From Plumapathes pennacea (Eukaryota > Cnidaria > Anthozoa > Antipatharia > Myriopathidae): 64,000 bases of DNA. The notes under the pieces are model-generated. The model had not been told where the DNA came from. It was given only the letters and a program-made list of their open reading frames with translations, and ran no database searches. The position numbers were made by a program, and so were the translations under genes. The stretch lies in contig OZ038473.1 in the NCBI GenBank assembly GCA_964036295.1, positions 12,662,501-12,726,500 of the forward strand, read 5' to 3'. Below, in pieces: positions 53,607 through 64,000 of the stretch (the stretch's first letter is position 1; every line of letters starts with the position of its first letter).

Positions 53607-56600
53607 GACTCTCTGCAGAAACACCTCCGTAGTCAAAGAGCTCAGCAGGAACGACTCGACAAACTGCAAGTTAAAGAGTTTTATGTGTTCTTTTTATGCA
53701 TTGGAGGCGGACAATGGATGCCCATATTAGGGAATCGGGCGCCCTGCCGGCTGCGGTTACGCGTATTTATATACCTGTTTTAATAGTTTATTTGCTTTTT
53801 AAACTTCACCTTGGGCTGCAAACATAAAGACTTGTCCTTGTACTAAATTTTGAGTGAACAAGGAAGAGAAAAAAGGAGGAGAAGCAGTATTTTGGAGACG
53901 CAAAGCGAGAAAGAAATGAACTTTTTCGAAACCAGGAACCAGATTGTTCCGTCAACTACTTTACTATTTTTAGTTAAACAAACTCTTTTGTACTCAGTAG
54001 GCGACACAACAAATGGCCAATATTGTGATTTGCATGTTTTTAAGCTCATACATTTTGTATATTCTTGGTTTTTTTTATAAAAATTCAATCAGAAACCACT
54101 GAAACGTTTAAAGTGCAGGCTGGAAAACTAAAACACATTATTCTTGTAAGCCTTCGCCCTTTCAGGGAAAGTATTGTACTTATAACCTGAGCGGGAAACA
54201 TTTCCAACCATTCCTGCCTGGTGTAAGCTCAACAGGTAACCGGGTTTGTAAACAAGTTTTAGTAACTCAAATAACCGCTTTTACGTGTCTTCAGAATGGA
54301 CACACGGACACAGCCAACTCTGTTGAAAAGTACTCCGTGTTCTAGTTACAAAGTGGGTCTATTGTGTGTCTCGTCTCTTTGTCTTCTTACTTGAATGAAG
54401 CTCGCTATTTAACACTGTTTTAATGATGATAAAATGTGAGCTTACGGCTGACGAAGAAAGCTGAAAACAAAATTTGGCCGGTAACTGATTGTGAATTACA
54501 TAAGAAGATTAAATGAAAGTCAACCAAGGCCGGGTGGTTGAGACGAAGCTTCATGCAAGACTGAGTTGAAAAATTGGAAATATTTGTTAAATTTCTCTGT
54601 TCTCAGACCGCATTGCTTGAAGTGGCCGTAATCACCATTGTCACACTGAAGAAAAGAAAGAATAAGTTAACTCGTACCAAAATAACAGCACCACCCAAGC
54701 GTAGACTCTGTAGGAATGCGAAGGTCATATTATGTGGAACGAATGCACAATTTTTCAGGGGGTGACATTAGGACATAGCGCGTTAGAGAAGTCACAACAA
54801 ATTAAAACCTTCCCTTTATTTTTTTCACATACTGAGCGAAATGTGAGGGTGAAAGAAACCAAGCGGCTTTTATAAGAGGTTCTTAGCGGTCATTAGCGGT
54901 CATTAGTCAGTGGCTTGGATCATTCCAACATATTAATGAACTGAGTCAAAAATGCCAGATATCCGATGTATTCCTTGCATTTTATCAACCTACAAACGAT
55001 CAAGCGACTCTTCATGCAGACAATCCTACAAAGTGATGTGGGACACGCATCTTAAACGCTAACGAACAACCTCCATCCGACGCAAACACAATTTGTTTTC
55101 ATTGGTTGCCCAATTTCCATACTGATGGGGGAGGGAGTGGTGCACGGTGACTGCTGTGAGAGAGAAAGACAAGGCTTGATGCTGTCCCGGGTTTCGCCAC
55201 AAGTTCGAAACCTTTCAGTAGTTTCTGATATAAGTTTGCAATAACGAGTTATTGATAAAACTCTGGAACATACAAAATGTATAATATTTGTTACGTAAGA
55301 CGCGCAAACCACAAATATATAAATATATATTCGAAATGCTTCAGCAGTTTCTGATAGAATTTTGTATAAAACTCCAGAACAATACAAAATGTGCGAGTTT
55401 AAAAAGCCTGCCAACCACCATGTTGGCCCCTTCCGTGCGTCGCACACCGCACCGCACAAAGTGCTTGGGGGGTTCGACTAAAAATAGCGAAATGGTTGAC
55501 TGAAGCAATCAACCTGGTCTGGAAAAAGTGCACTTGCTTCTCGTTTAGCGTCTCCAAAATACAGTTTACCCTCTTTTTCCCTCTTTCTCGTTTGCTTAAA
55601 ATGTGTGTGTTGGGGCTAGAGGACAATCCAGACATGCGGCTTGCATGCAGTATGTGGTCGCGTGCATTTATATCATTCCCTCCTTAATTGTTTGTTTGTC
55701 TGTTTACTTTTTACACCTGACCTTGGGAAGCAAACATAAGCACTTTCGTGGCCCATGCTGAAATTTACGCAAACAATCAAAAACAAAATTAGAAATCAGT
55801 ACGCATGACCACTGAATGCCCGAAGGCAACACAAAAACAAGGCTTCTGTTATAGAGCACACACACCAACTAACCCTAAACCTAACCCTAATTGCTGCCGA
55901 GGCAGCATACTAACCAGTACCAACTCATTTCGATAAAAGAGGATGTAGCTAGTCGTTTCATGTAACTGTGTGTGTACCCGGAGCCGACCCGCTTCGATGC
56001 AGGCGCGTGGAGTCTGACGTATGCAAAAGGCCCGACTCGACTTCAATGTTTGCCAAATGGTGCGGCATACGACATCGGTTGCGGTTTGACAAAACGTGAA
56101 ACAACGCTCGGGTGAAATAAGATGTCGTTAAAATAAACTTGCGGAAATTTTTTGACGTGAGGTTTTTGAGAGCAAACTTGCGGTGGACGCCATCTGTGCG
56201 TCAAGACGTTACGGCTGAATGCAAATCAAATCACTGTAACGAAAATTGAAGTCAGCACACCACGTTAACTGTTCTGCGGTCTGTTCCTCTAGTCTGCTCG
56301 ATGACTTATGAATATACAGTTTCTTTGTACGGCGGCCAAACTCGACTTCTGGGTACTGTTGGGCTTGGTATCAGCCACAGTTTTGTTAGTCTCAGTCCCC
56401 AGACGTCGGTGTTTCAGAGCCCGCGATCCGTTGAGACTGAGGCTACAGATTTGTTTTATGACAGCGCCTGTAGCCACAGTGTCACCCAAAGGATGTTCAC
56501 GCTTATCCTGCGTTATATATTTCTTAGTATCACAACTCACTTACCAACACGTATACTGTATAATTGACATAGGTAATATTTCACTGTATGATCGTGTTTA

Positions 56601-56962
56601 TTTAAATCCAAAGAGGTTTAAGATTGGATTAGGGTTCGGCTTTTAGCGGCCATTAGGTTCGTGGAGCTTGGAAATGAGCAAAAATCGTGTGAAGATTTCT
56701 TTGCATGGTATAAATGCCCTGCCTTATTTTTATTGCGCAAATATACAATTTGGTGAGGTAACCTATCTATGATTACTCATACCGGAAGTGACGTAAGTAA
56801 TCGTTTACAATATTTAGCAAAATTACTGAAAGCATAAGGAGGGGGGTTGGTCATACTATGGTCTCCCAAGCCTTATCTTGTTCCCATGGAGACCGTTGTT
56901 AAAACTGTTCGACCACAGTGTAGTTTGCCTGTGGTCAAACAATAACCCCGGTGCACGGAAGC
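53607..56962. other. Spacer between DD3-3-like genes B and C
   Basis: 3.3 kb without a supported gene. It holds the gene B promoter (TATA-like TATAAAAAG-type sequence near 53691 in place of a strict TATA, CArG at 53722) and the distal block at about 53787-53826. An orphan copy of the distal block lies at about 55691-55736, next to an inverted copy (about 55490-55600) of the sequence at 53850-53965. The remainder is AT-rich. Confidence 0.5.
53722..53731 (-). promoter_or_regulatory. CArG box, gene B
   Basis: CCTAATATGG on the gene strand fits CC(A/T)6GG, about 116 bp upstream of ATG 53606. Between it and the start codon is GCATAAAAAGAAC, TATA-like. The motif GCATTGGAGGCGG next to it is also present at gene A. 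Confidence 0.6.
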
Positions 56963-59900
56963 TTACTCAACGCATAGCGTGCCTTTCTGGCTTCGGTTAG
57001 AGAAATTATTATTCCTAGTGCACATGTAATGATAGCAGCGTTTCTCGGTAAACCTCAACAACATGCCTGGATAAGAAGCAGGTGCGTTGTTCAGTTGGGA
57101 ATCCATAGCTTTCTTGTTGGGGCACTGACCGTTCTTGGCGCAGCTGTAGTACCCAGCACTCGCCATGCTCGCTGCGATGTCCTCAGCTGAGGGATTCTTT
57201 ACTTGGCCGCTGGTCCAGACCACTTGCGCATTTTTGAACATCCTCGATGGTTCCCACGGAAGGGGGTAATTTTCCGCCGGATCGGGCGACTCCACTATAT
57301 TGTTTCTATCGGTGCCTAAACAAAGATCACATATGATTAACTTGCTCAAAATACAGATTCTCCCAATTACCCAAGAATATAATGTGCAAGGGAGGTAGTG
57401 AGAATTTAAAGATGATTCAGCTTTCATCTTAGGAAGCCGCTATCAAAAGCCAAGTTCTCGTGCATTGAATGATATATGTCTGGTAAGAGACAGCATGAGT
57501 GAATAGAGGTTATTACTCTCAGACGTGAAAGGGTTAAGTTGCTTCATTCCTTCTTCCCCCAACTTCTTGGTGAATAATGAAAAGACCAAGTTTTGGTCGA
57601 AAATCAGTTGGAGAAACTGTTTTCCCTTGAAAGATTTTCCTGTTAAAGTTGCTGCAAGTCACTTGACGTGAATGTACGGATAAATGTCGCCATTCTGTAG
57701 AGGCGCAGCTGTCGTTGACAGAAAGATTTGCAAGCCTAAATGGATGTCCAAACCTTTTAAACGTAGTCATTCTAGAGAAACGGATGTTGTTAGCAAATGA
57801 CAATTCGTGGGACTGCGAGACAGGATTGTAAGTAAACATGATTGTTGGGAAATCAAAGATCGTCATAATATAGAGAAAAACTGTCATTGGCAGACAGAAA
57901 TTGTTGTTGACTTGAATGTTTAATCCTTGCCTTTCTACACAGCGGTGGCAGAAAATGTGAACATGTAAGGCCCGAGTCAAACGTCGAACTTTACACGAGT
58001 CGAACTCAATGCAAATGAGAAAAAAAACATTGTTTGCCCTAATTTGCATCGAGTTCGACTCATGTGAAGTTCGACGTTTGACCTGAGCCTAAGTTATACA
58101 GAAAGTTATTCCAAAGGGCGGTGTCATCCCCATAAATGGCCGTTGCCTCACCTTCTTTGCCTTCTCCATCAGCACCGTCTCGTTGATTGTTGTGTGTGTT
58201 AGAACCTGCACGTGAAAAGAAAGGACACGCTAGACACCGCGCAAATATGTTCTTGACGTCACTTCCGGTGGTCAGCGTTCGTAGCCATTACTATGGTCTA
58301 ATTCGAGATTATATTTCACATCGTGTGCAAGCCTCGTTTTTCTTGTGCACAACTTATGTTATAGAAAATGCATTGAACTAACTTACAGTTGAGTTTCGAG
58401 TCCTAGTGCTGAGATTTTCGGTTGAGTCTTAAGGTTTTACGAGCGTTACACTGAACTACAAAATCTTGAATCCACAGTCTTGGGTAGGTACTTCATATAT
58501 CGTACACTATTATGCCCCCACTATGTTAGGTTGGTACTTCACGTTTATAATGACACATTATATTAGGGTTACGTGAAGTACTTACCATATGTTATGTGTA
58601 ACGACCGCTGACCGCACGGCCGAAAATCGAACTTTTCTGTTCGTTTTTTTTAACTAACACATCAACGCAGCTTACTTACCAGTCCACTGAATATGCACCA
58701 AGTCGCTGTTGCTCTTGATATTCAGTTTGTTGGGTATGAAGTCATATTCCACAGCTGGATACACCTGCACAATGTTGCCTCTCTTGCCTCGGACATTCAA
58801 GTTATAGATGTCGTTGTTGTCAGGGATGTTATGTTTCTGACGGCCAAGCAGTTTGATGACGTGGGTACGATCTTGGAAAGTGCGGCCGAACTGAGCGGTG
58901 TTGATGGCCAACTGCAATTCAGTGTCAATCACGTCAATGTCAACTTTCGGGTCGTTTTCAATTACACTGCAAATAAGAGAATTCAACTTTAGCGACAGAG
59001 TGATACGCGAACAGACATGATTTAATGGTACTGGTTAGTACATTGCAAATGGATATATACTTTCAGATTATGTGATCCGTTTCTATATGTATCTTACTTT
59101 AGTAAATCAAGATAATACCATCTCTTACCTAGCTTGATTATTGGAGCTACTGTCTGTGTTCCATGGATCATAATCATTTGTCGAGATGTTGTACCTGACG
59201 ATCGAGAAAAAAAAAAAAAAAAGTGAAAAACAGCATCAGACTCCGGCAGTACCTGTCTGAAACAGTTATTTGTACTTTTGAAGTAAAGGAATTCACAATG
59301 TGAAACTGTTAACTGAGGTCTCTGTCTAAAAATTTCACACACTTATCTCCACTTCAGTTACCTAATCCGAAAAACGCATCTCTGATCTTCGCCTGACGGA
59401 AACTGTGGAATGGTCCAGGTGTAATTTGCCGGTACACCGCCAAGAGTGTTTCCATTATGATTGACACGTGACCACGGTGCTTCGAGGCAGTCAGGTGCTT
59501 CTAGTTTTACCAGGCACTCTTCCTTGTCACTTCCATACGGGATTCCCCAAATATACTGGGCTCCTGCATTCTCACAGCTTTGTTTAGTGGTGTATTTGGC
59601 TGCTTTTTCTAGATAATCTGTGAAAGCGGTCCAGGTGCCTCCATTTTCTTCGCAGTCTTTCTTGTTGTTGTATTTTGAGGGTCTTAGCTGTCCTTCTGGG
59701 AATTTTTCTACACATTCACCTGTTGAAATAAGTAGTAGTTTCGTTTTAGCCCTCAAACAGGTACTGTTGTACCCCCGAGTGATATGGCGACAATTTATTG
59801 AACCAGCTGTCGTTTGAGTAAGCTATTAAATGCCAAGTTCCCCATACTGTGTGAGGTATCTCTGGTGAGAGGCTAAGAGAAAAAGTTGCAGTCAATCACT

Positions 59901-62152
59901 CTACCATGCATTGTTTCACGTACCTTTAGGTTTGACATTGAAGCTTTCTTTCTTATAATAGTCACACCTAGATGTATCACTGGTTAAGACGGCGATGTCC
60001 TTCCACTCTGTAGGGTGCCAGTACGGGTAATAATCTCTTTCCTCTGGGCACTCATATCCCCGTCGGGTACCTTGAGGGTTCTGCCGGGTGTAAATGCTAC
60101 CTTCGCCTTTCAACTTCTGATCAGCAGTAAACAGACCTGAAAAAGAACAAGAGGATATGCAGACTATTAAAAATGTTCTAATAATTCACTCCCAGGTTTA
60201 GAATGCAGTTTCTCTCAAGTAATCAAGAGGAAACTGTATAAGTGATGTGGGCAGATTTGCTAATTCAATCAGCTGTCATCTGAGCAAGCTATCAAAAGCT
60301 ATAATTTTGGTATAGAGCGGTTTTCGGATGACTGTCGAAAGTAATTGTGTGATTGCTTTGGTTTTGCGTTTGCTTCGCTTTCGGATTGGTCCACACTAGT
60401 TTGTCAGCATGCTCAGCCAATCAGGAACAAAACCAAAACCAAAACCAAACACTTCTCACGCAAGCGATGGCGTGTACTCGCACTGCTGATTGGAAAGTAA
60501 AACCAAACGCAAGACCAAACGTGAATTACTTTGGCTTCCAATTGGCTGAACTGTTTTCTCCCAGTCTCTGTGATTGGCCTGTGTGATTACTTTGGTTTTG
60601 GTTTTCGACAGTCATCCGAAAACGGCTCTATGCTCTTTCCAGTGGTATGTCTTGTTTTGTCCTCGGCAAAGCTTAACACAAGTTGTCCGGTTACTGTGAT
60701 AAAGGTCTTCTATTGCAAAGCGACATATGAAAACGTTTTTTTTTTTTCAAATTTAACTACCTAAAGAGAACTTTACCTCTGATCACTCTTGGTGCCTAAA
60801 GAGGTTTACTCACCCTCATTGCGTTCCCGTTGGTAGCAACTGTCATACGATTCCCAAGACTCTTGCAGTACTTTTTTTTCATCATTGCTGCTTCTCTTGC
60901 GACTATTATACCGACTCAAACTCTCGGGTCTGCGGCGCCGCCGTGGTGGCCTCTGGAACTGTTGCCTGTTAGTATTTTCGCCATTTCGGATTGTGTCTTT
61001 ATCTCTCTGGGCCACATCTTTCTGGCACATGAATTGCAACACCAAGTTTGAGTTGAGTTTGTTGTTGGTGCCACCGCCATGTTGATTTGTCCACTCAAAA
61101 GTCAGGTAAGATTTCCCGTTCGTGCCGCTCTGGAAAAATGCCTGAAATAATAAAGCAGGGACGTTGTATTAATTACGTATTAGGGTCAAGAGAAGTGGAG
61201 AAAGTGCATCGATTGATTACGTGTTTTCCCCATAGCAACGCCATGCTGAGCTGCAAGCAAACTGGTTCTTCCATAGTTATGAACGCGAGATCGTGCGTGA
61301 TCGTGCGAGATCGCTCTCACCTTTAGGGACTTCTTTCATACTTTTAAAGCGATTCACCAAAGTCATTTTATAGGGGATCGCAAGCTAATCTGTTCAACCT
61401 CTGAAAATGACTAGTAACAAAGTAAAAAAAAAGTATCATCACGCACGACTTGGGGAAAGTTTTTGAAGCATTACGAGCAGTACACTAAACTACAAAATCT
61501 GCAACGACCGCACGACTGGAAGAATTATTTCCGCGGTGTCATCAATTAAACAGTTGCTCAGATATATCCATACCATGTTATATTGACCGTCTTCATTTCT
61601 GAAGGGCTTGTCCGTCGTATCACCAACATTATATCCTCCACGGTCGTTGTTCTGGTGACAAGAGACAACTTTTTAGCCTACAACAAGTATTAACTTATTA
61701 ACTTACAATTTATTAACCTACTATAAGTATTAACTTATTAACTTACAAATGATTAACCAACAATAAGTATTGTAAACCAGTGGTTACTAATATTAATTAC
61801 CACTGACGATACTGTAAATCGTGCAAGGAGGAAATTATGAAGTTCGTCATATTTTTTAGTAGTCCAAATTTCTGTTCACATACTGATGGCCATTGATTGC
61901 AGCTATTGCATGAAAAACTACAGGGAGGCTTGGTAGTAGCACAACGAATTCACCAGATTTTACAAGTATGCATTACTCTAAAGTTATCATACACACCTGA
62001 GAATCAAACGCTCTGTTGGCGTTTCTACGGTTTGAAGTTTTCTCGTTCAGCCGATTGTTGGAACCGCGAGGGTTGTGAAAGTAAACATCGCCGAGACAGA
62101 ACGAATGTAGCAAAGAAAATACCACAACAGTGCTAAAAATAGACCACTCCAT
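56963..62152 (-). CDS. DD3-3-like secreted protein C (630 aa, nine exons)
   Basis: Exons 62152-61997, 61651-61574, 61141-60814, 60136-59924, 59719-59362, 59194-59129, 58966-58680, 58205-58152, 57315-56963. The start is ATG 62152 (MEWSIFSTVVVF); a signal peptide is followed by [16 protein letters not shown]. All family blocks are present. Oddities: exon 3 carries a basic insert RPPRRRRRPE where A and B have N/Q/S-rich sequence, and ends QRERNEG rather than KRDRNKG. Exon 6 is 6 nt longer than in A and B because the donor lies downstream (SSSNNQAS instead of SSYNNL/SSDNNL). The core [20 protein letters not shown] and the C-terminal [14 protein letters not shown] are unchanged. Reading frame and splice phases are intact throughout, so it looks functional. 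Confidence 0.85.
57967..58093. mobile_element. Foldback element, copy 2, gene C intron 8
   Basis: Arms GGCCCGAGTCAAACGTCGAA ... CTCAATGCAAAT and ATTTGCATCGAGTTCGACTC ... CGTTTGACCTGAGCC are inverted and match the 50202-50330 element. It occupies a different intron from copy 1, so the insertions are independent of gene duplication. Confidence 0.8.
58245..58620. repeat. Dispersed repeat copy, gene C intron 7
   Basis: Carries GACGTCACTTCCGGTGGTCA then GCGTTCGTAGCCA and, further on, GGTTTTACGAGCGTTACACT then GAACTACAAAATC. The first block recurs at about 19070-19160; the second recurs at about 25215-25250 (GTTTTATAAGCGTTGCATGA) and 61455-61500 (GCATTACGAGCAGTACACTA). Confidence 0.6.
60313..60630. 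mobile_element. MITE with 28-bp terminal inverted repeats, gene C intron 3
   Basis: The left end TAGAGCGGTTTTCGGATGAC continues TGTCGAAA. The right end is its reverse complement with one substitution. The body is rich in AAAACCAAAACC and CCAATTGG/CCAATCAG words. The flanks are compatible with a TA target. Intact enough to have moved relatively recently; no coding capacity. A diverged copy lies at 8535-8804. Confidence 0.8.
61675..61790. repeat. AT-rich tandem repeat, gene C intron 1
   Basis: Two to three units of AAGTATTAACTTATTAACTTAC followed by AA.TNATTAACC (core AGTATTAACTTATTAACTTA), at about 61690, 61730 and a degraded third. Confidence 0.7.
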
Positions 62153-62250
62153 GACTTCCCTGGAGAACGGCGTTGCTTAGTCGAACAACTTGATCATGCC
62201 CGACTAAACGAGCTCTTATTTATACTGAATTTCACGTGGCCAGTTCATTC

Positions 62251-62260
62251 CCATATTAGG
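62251..62260 (-). promoter_or_regulatory. CArG box, gene C
   Basis: CCTAATATGG on the gene strand, about 99 bp upstream of ATG 62152, with a good TATA box (TATAAATAAG, 62215-62224) 27 bp closer to the gene. Confidence 0.6.
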
Positions 62261-63682
62261 CAAACACGTCGGATCTGCGTTCGCGGGGTATATTAGAGGT
62301 CGCCTTAGTTTTACCACAAATTTCCGCCGAAATATCGGCTGGAGTGTAAAGGGAAAATTCCCGAAAAAACAGGTCATCTGTAAAGTTTGTTTGCTTTTCC
62401 AACTTGGTACGTTTTGAAGGGACTTAGTTTAGCCTCATACAGAGTTAGCTTTGTATGACAAGGTTTTTTTTTGCTCGTGTATATGAGAACATTTTTGTGG
62501 CCAAATTTCCATGGCAAATGCATTTGCTAGCTTTTCTATAACAAAGGAAACTTGTCACATGTTAAATTTGCTCGTCTACACGAAAACTTGTCAAAGTTTT
62601 TCGGAAACTTTTAGTTCGCAGGTCTTCATTCGCACGGTCAAGAAGGTGGCGTCTGCAACATTGACACTAACAAAGTATTTGAATTGGTCAAAAAATGTCG
62701 TACTTACTAGAAGCTTTGAGATCACGCAAAAGATTGTGGAATATTCCAAGTAAGAAGTGTAAAGAAACAAAAAAATTTTCTCGACCGTATACACGGGCAA
62801 ATCATTTTTCACAGAAAACGTGCTCGTGCATGGGGCTTTACACGTTCCATTTGAACGTTCCTTAGGGCCCGGTTGCACTAGGAAGTTTAGCCGCGGCTTC
62901 TTTAATGTTCGGTAGCAACTTGCTGACATATATGTCTGGTGACAAGCGCTGTTTGCGCTACAAATGATGCAAATGTCGATAGTAATGTCGTCAAAGTTAT
63001 GAGTGCGACCGGAGCCTTAGATCCTGAAAATGTGAATCACAACAGAATACGTTGGCCGCCCGTGAAAAATCAGTTTTTGACGTGCAAATATTAAATCTTG
63101 CTGTACAATATTTTTCGGCCGATTATAACAAACAGTTTGTTTGCTTACTTTCTAAACTTCACCTTGGGAGGCAAACATTAGATTTTGTGTTTCTAATAAA
63201 TTTTAAGTGACGGAGAAAGACAAACACTAACAGGTATATTGAAGGGCGGTAAAGGGAGAAGCAAATACAAACCAAGGCGGTTTCAGTCAATCAGTTTGTT
63301 TAGTCTTACAAAACGAGTGGGCAGCGACAGTCACTGACGCACTCTATCGGGCGCGGTTTCGACGCCGTGTCGTAAATCCGATGTGTACACAAAGTAATTT
63401 ATGGGAAATTCTATCGGGACAGAGCCAACACGTTTCGAATCTCGTGACAAAACCTGTATATAATTTTCTTTCAGAAGCCTGAGACAAACAAGAATTAATA
63501 ATCAAAACAGAGAACGGTAACTATACTGATCCAGAATCCCTGTGATATGAATGTTGTAGTATTATACGATTTGAGAAAATAATAGTGATAATATTTTATC
63601 CTAAATTTACTTGCGCACATTTCATATAGAACCAATATGATAAGAAGCCAATGGCATTTCCAACGCCCGATAAACGGAAAAT

Positions 63683-63875
63683 GATTCAAATATACATGCA
63701 TTCCTAACGCCCGGGCTAAAAAGATTCAAATATACACCGCCGCATTCCTATATAACCCGCGGTTAAACGATTCAAATATATGTTCACTCCTATGTAAGCC
63801 TCCGTTAAATGTTTAACTATAGATGCATTCCTTACGCCTGGTAGAAAGATTCAAATATACATCCTCCAACTATAA
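63683..63875 (+). repeat. Degenerate tandem repeat, five units of 37-46 bp
   Basis: Units start with GATTCAAATATACA (63683, 63723, 63769, 63811 diverged, 63848). Each then has a GCATTCCTA-like core and a CGCC(C)GG/CCGTTAAA-like end. Non-coding. Confidence 0.75.
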
Positions 63876-64000
63876 AACTTACTTTTTAAAACTGTCAAAA
63901 AGTATCCAACAAAACAGGCCTGACTCTAAAAAGACTTGGTATTAAAAGTCAATTTAAAACTATTTATACTATCGCTGCATGTCTGACATTTCTCGGCAGA

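Larger units (their letters stand above)
62153..64000. other. Right-edge spacer upstream of gene C
   Basis: It contains the gene C promoter (TATAAATAAG at 62215-62224, CArG at 62251-62260) and the distal DD3-3 upstream block displaced to about 63138-63178. A tandem repeat is at 63683-63870. No further gene is supported; ORFs at 62511-62929 are not protein-like. Confidence 0.5.

Overview
The window reads as invertebrate nuclear DNA, most likely from an anthozoan cnidarian (stony coral or sea anemone). The evidence is AT-rich spacers, intron-rich orthologues of conserved animal genes, intronless class A GPCRs, many small foldback (MITE-like) repeats, and a tandem cluster of DD3-3-like secreted proteins. 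The taxon is an inference. All gene models were built by hand from splice sites and reading phase; no search was run.

Layout. 1-2.3 kb: an N-glycosylation-rich extracellular-type ORF (-) beside a MITE. 3.9-7.7 kb: three intronless tandem paralogues (-) of about 255-275 aa that all carry an R-N-x-x-x-H (HEPN-type) motif and share an upstream CCAAT/CRE-like module, plus a fourth, orphan copy of that module. 8.4-10.1 kb: an unrecognised three-exon gene (-, 146 aa) whose start codon lies 12 bp from that of a divergent UIMC1/RAP80 orthologue (+, 14 exons, 10.15-18.98 kb), the ubiquitin-reading subunit of the BRCA1-A complex. 21.3-22.4 kb: an intronless class A GPCR (-). 25.1-33.0 kb: a SEC23IP orthologue (-, 18 coding exons, including a 12-nt microexon). 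34.1-35.1 kb: a second intronless class A GPCR (-). 35.1-40.5 kb: gene-poor. 40.5-62.2 kb: three tandem DD3-3-like genes A, B and C (-), each with nine exons in identical phases, 639, 625 and 630 aa. 62.2-64 kb: spacer with a tandem repeat.

How the parts relate. UIMC1 and SEC23IP are unrelated housekeeping genes (DNA-damage ubiquitin signalling and ER-exit-site/COPII lipid function). The two tandem families, HEPN-like and DD3-3-like, are the lineage-specific accessory content. In both, duplication carried the promoter along: the HEPN-like copies share CCAAT plus TACGTCA sites, and the DD3-3-like copies share a CArG box about 100-120 bp upstream of the start codon. Both clusters also keep an orphan upstream module that suggests a lost copy. 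Introns and spacers are full of foldback elements and minisatellites, described separately.
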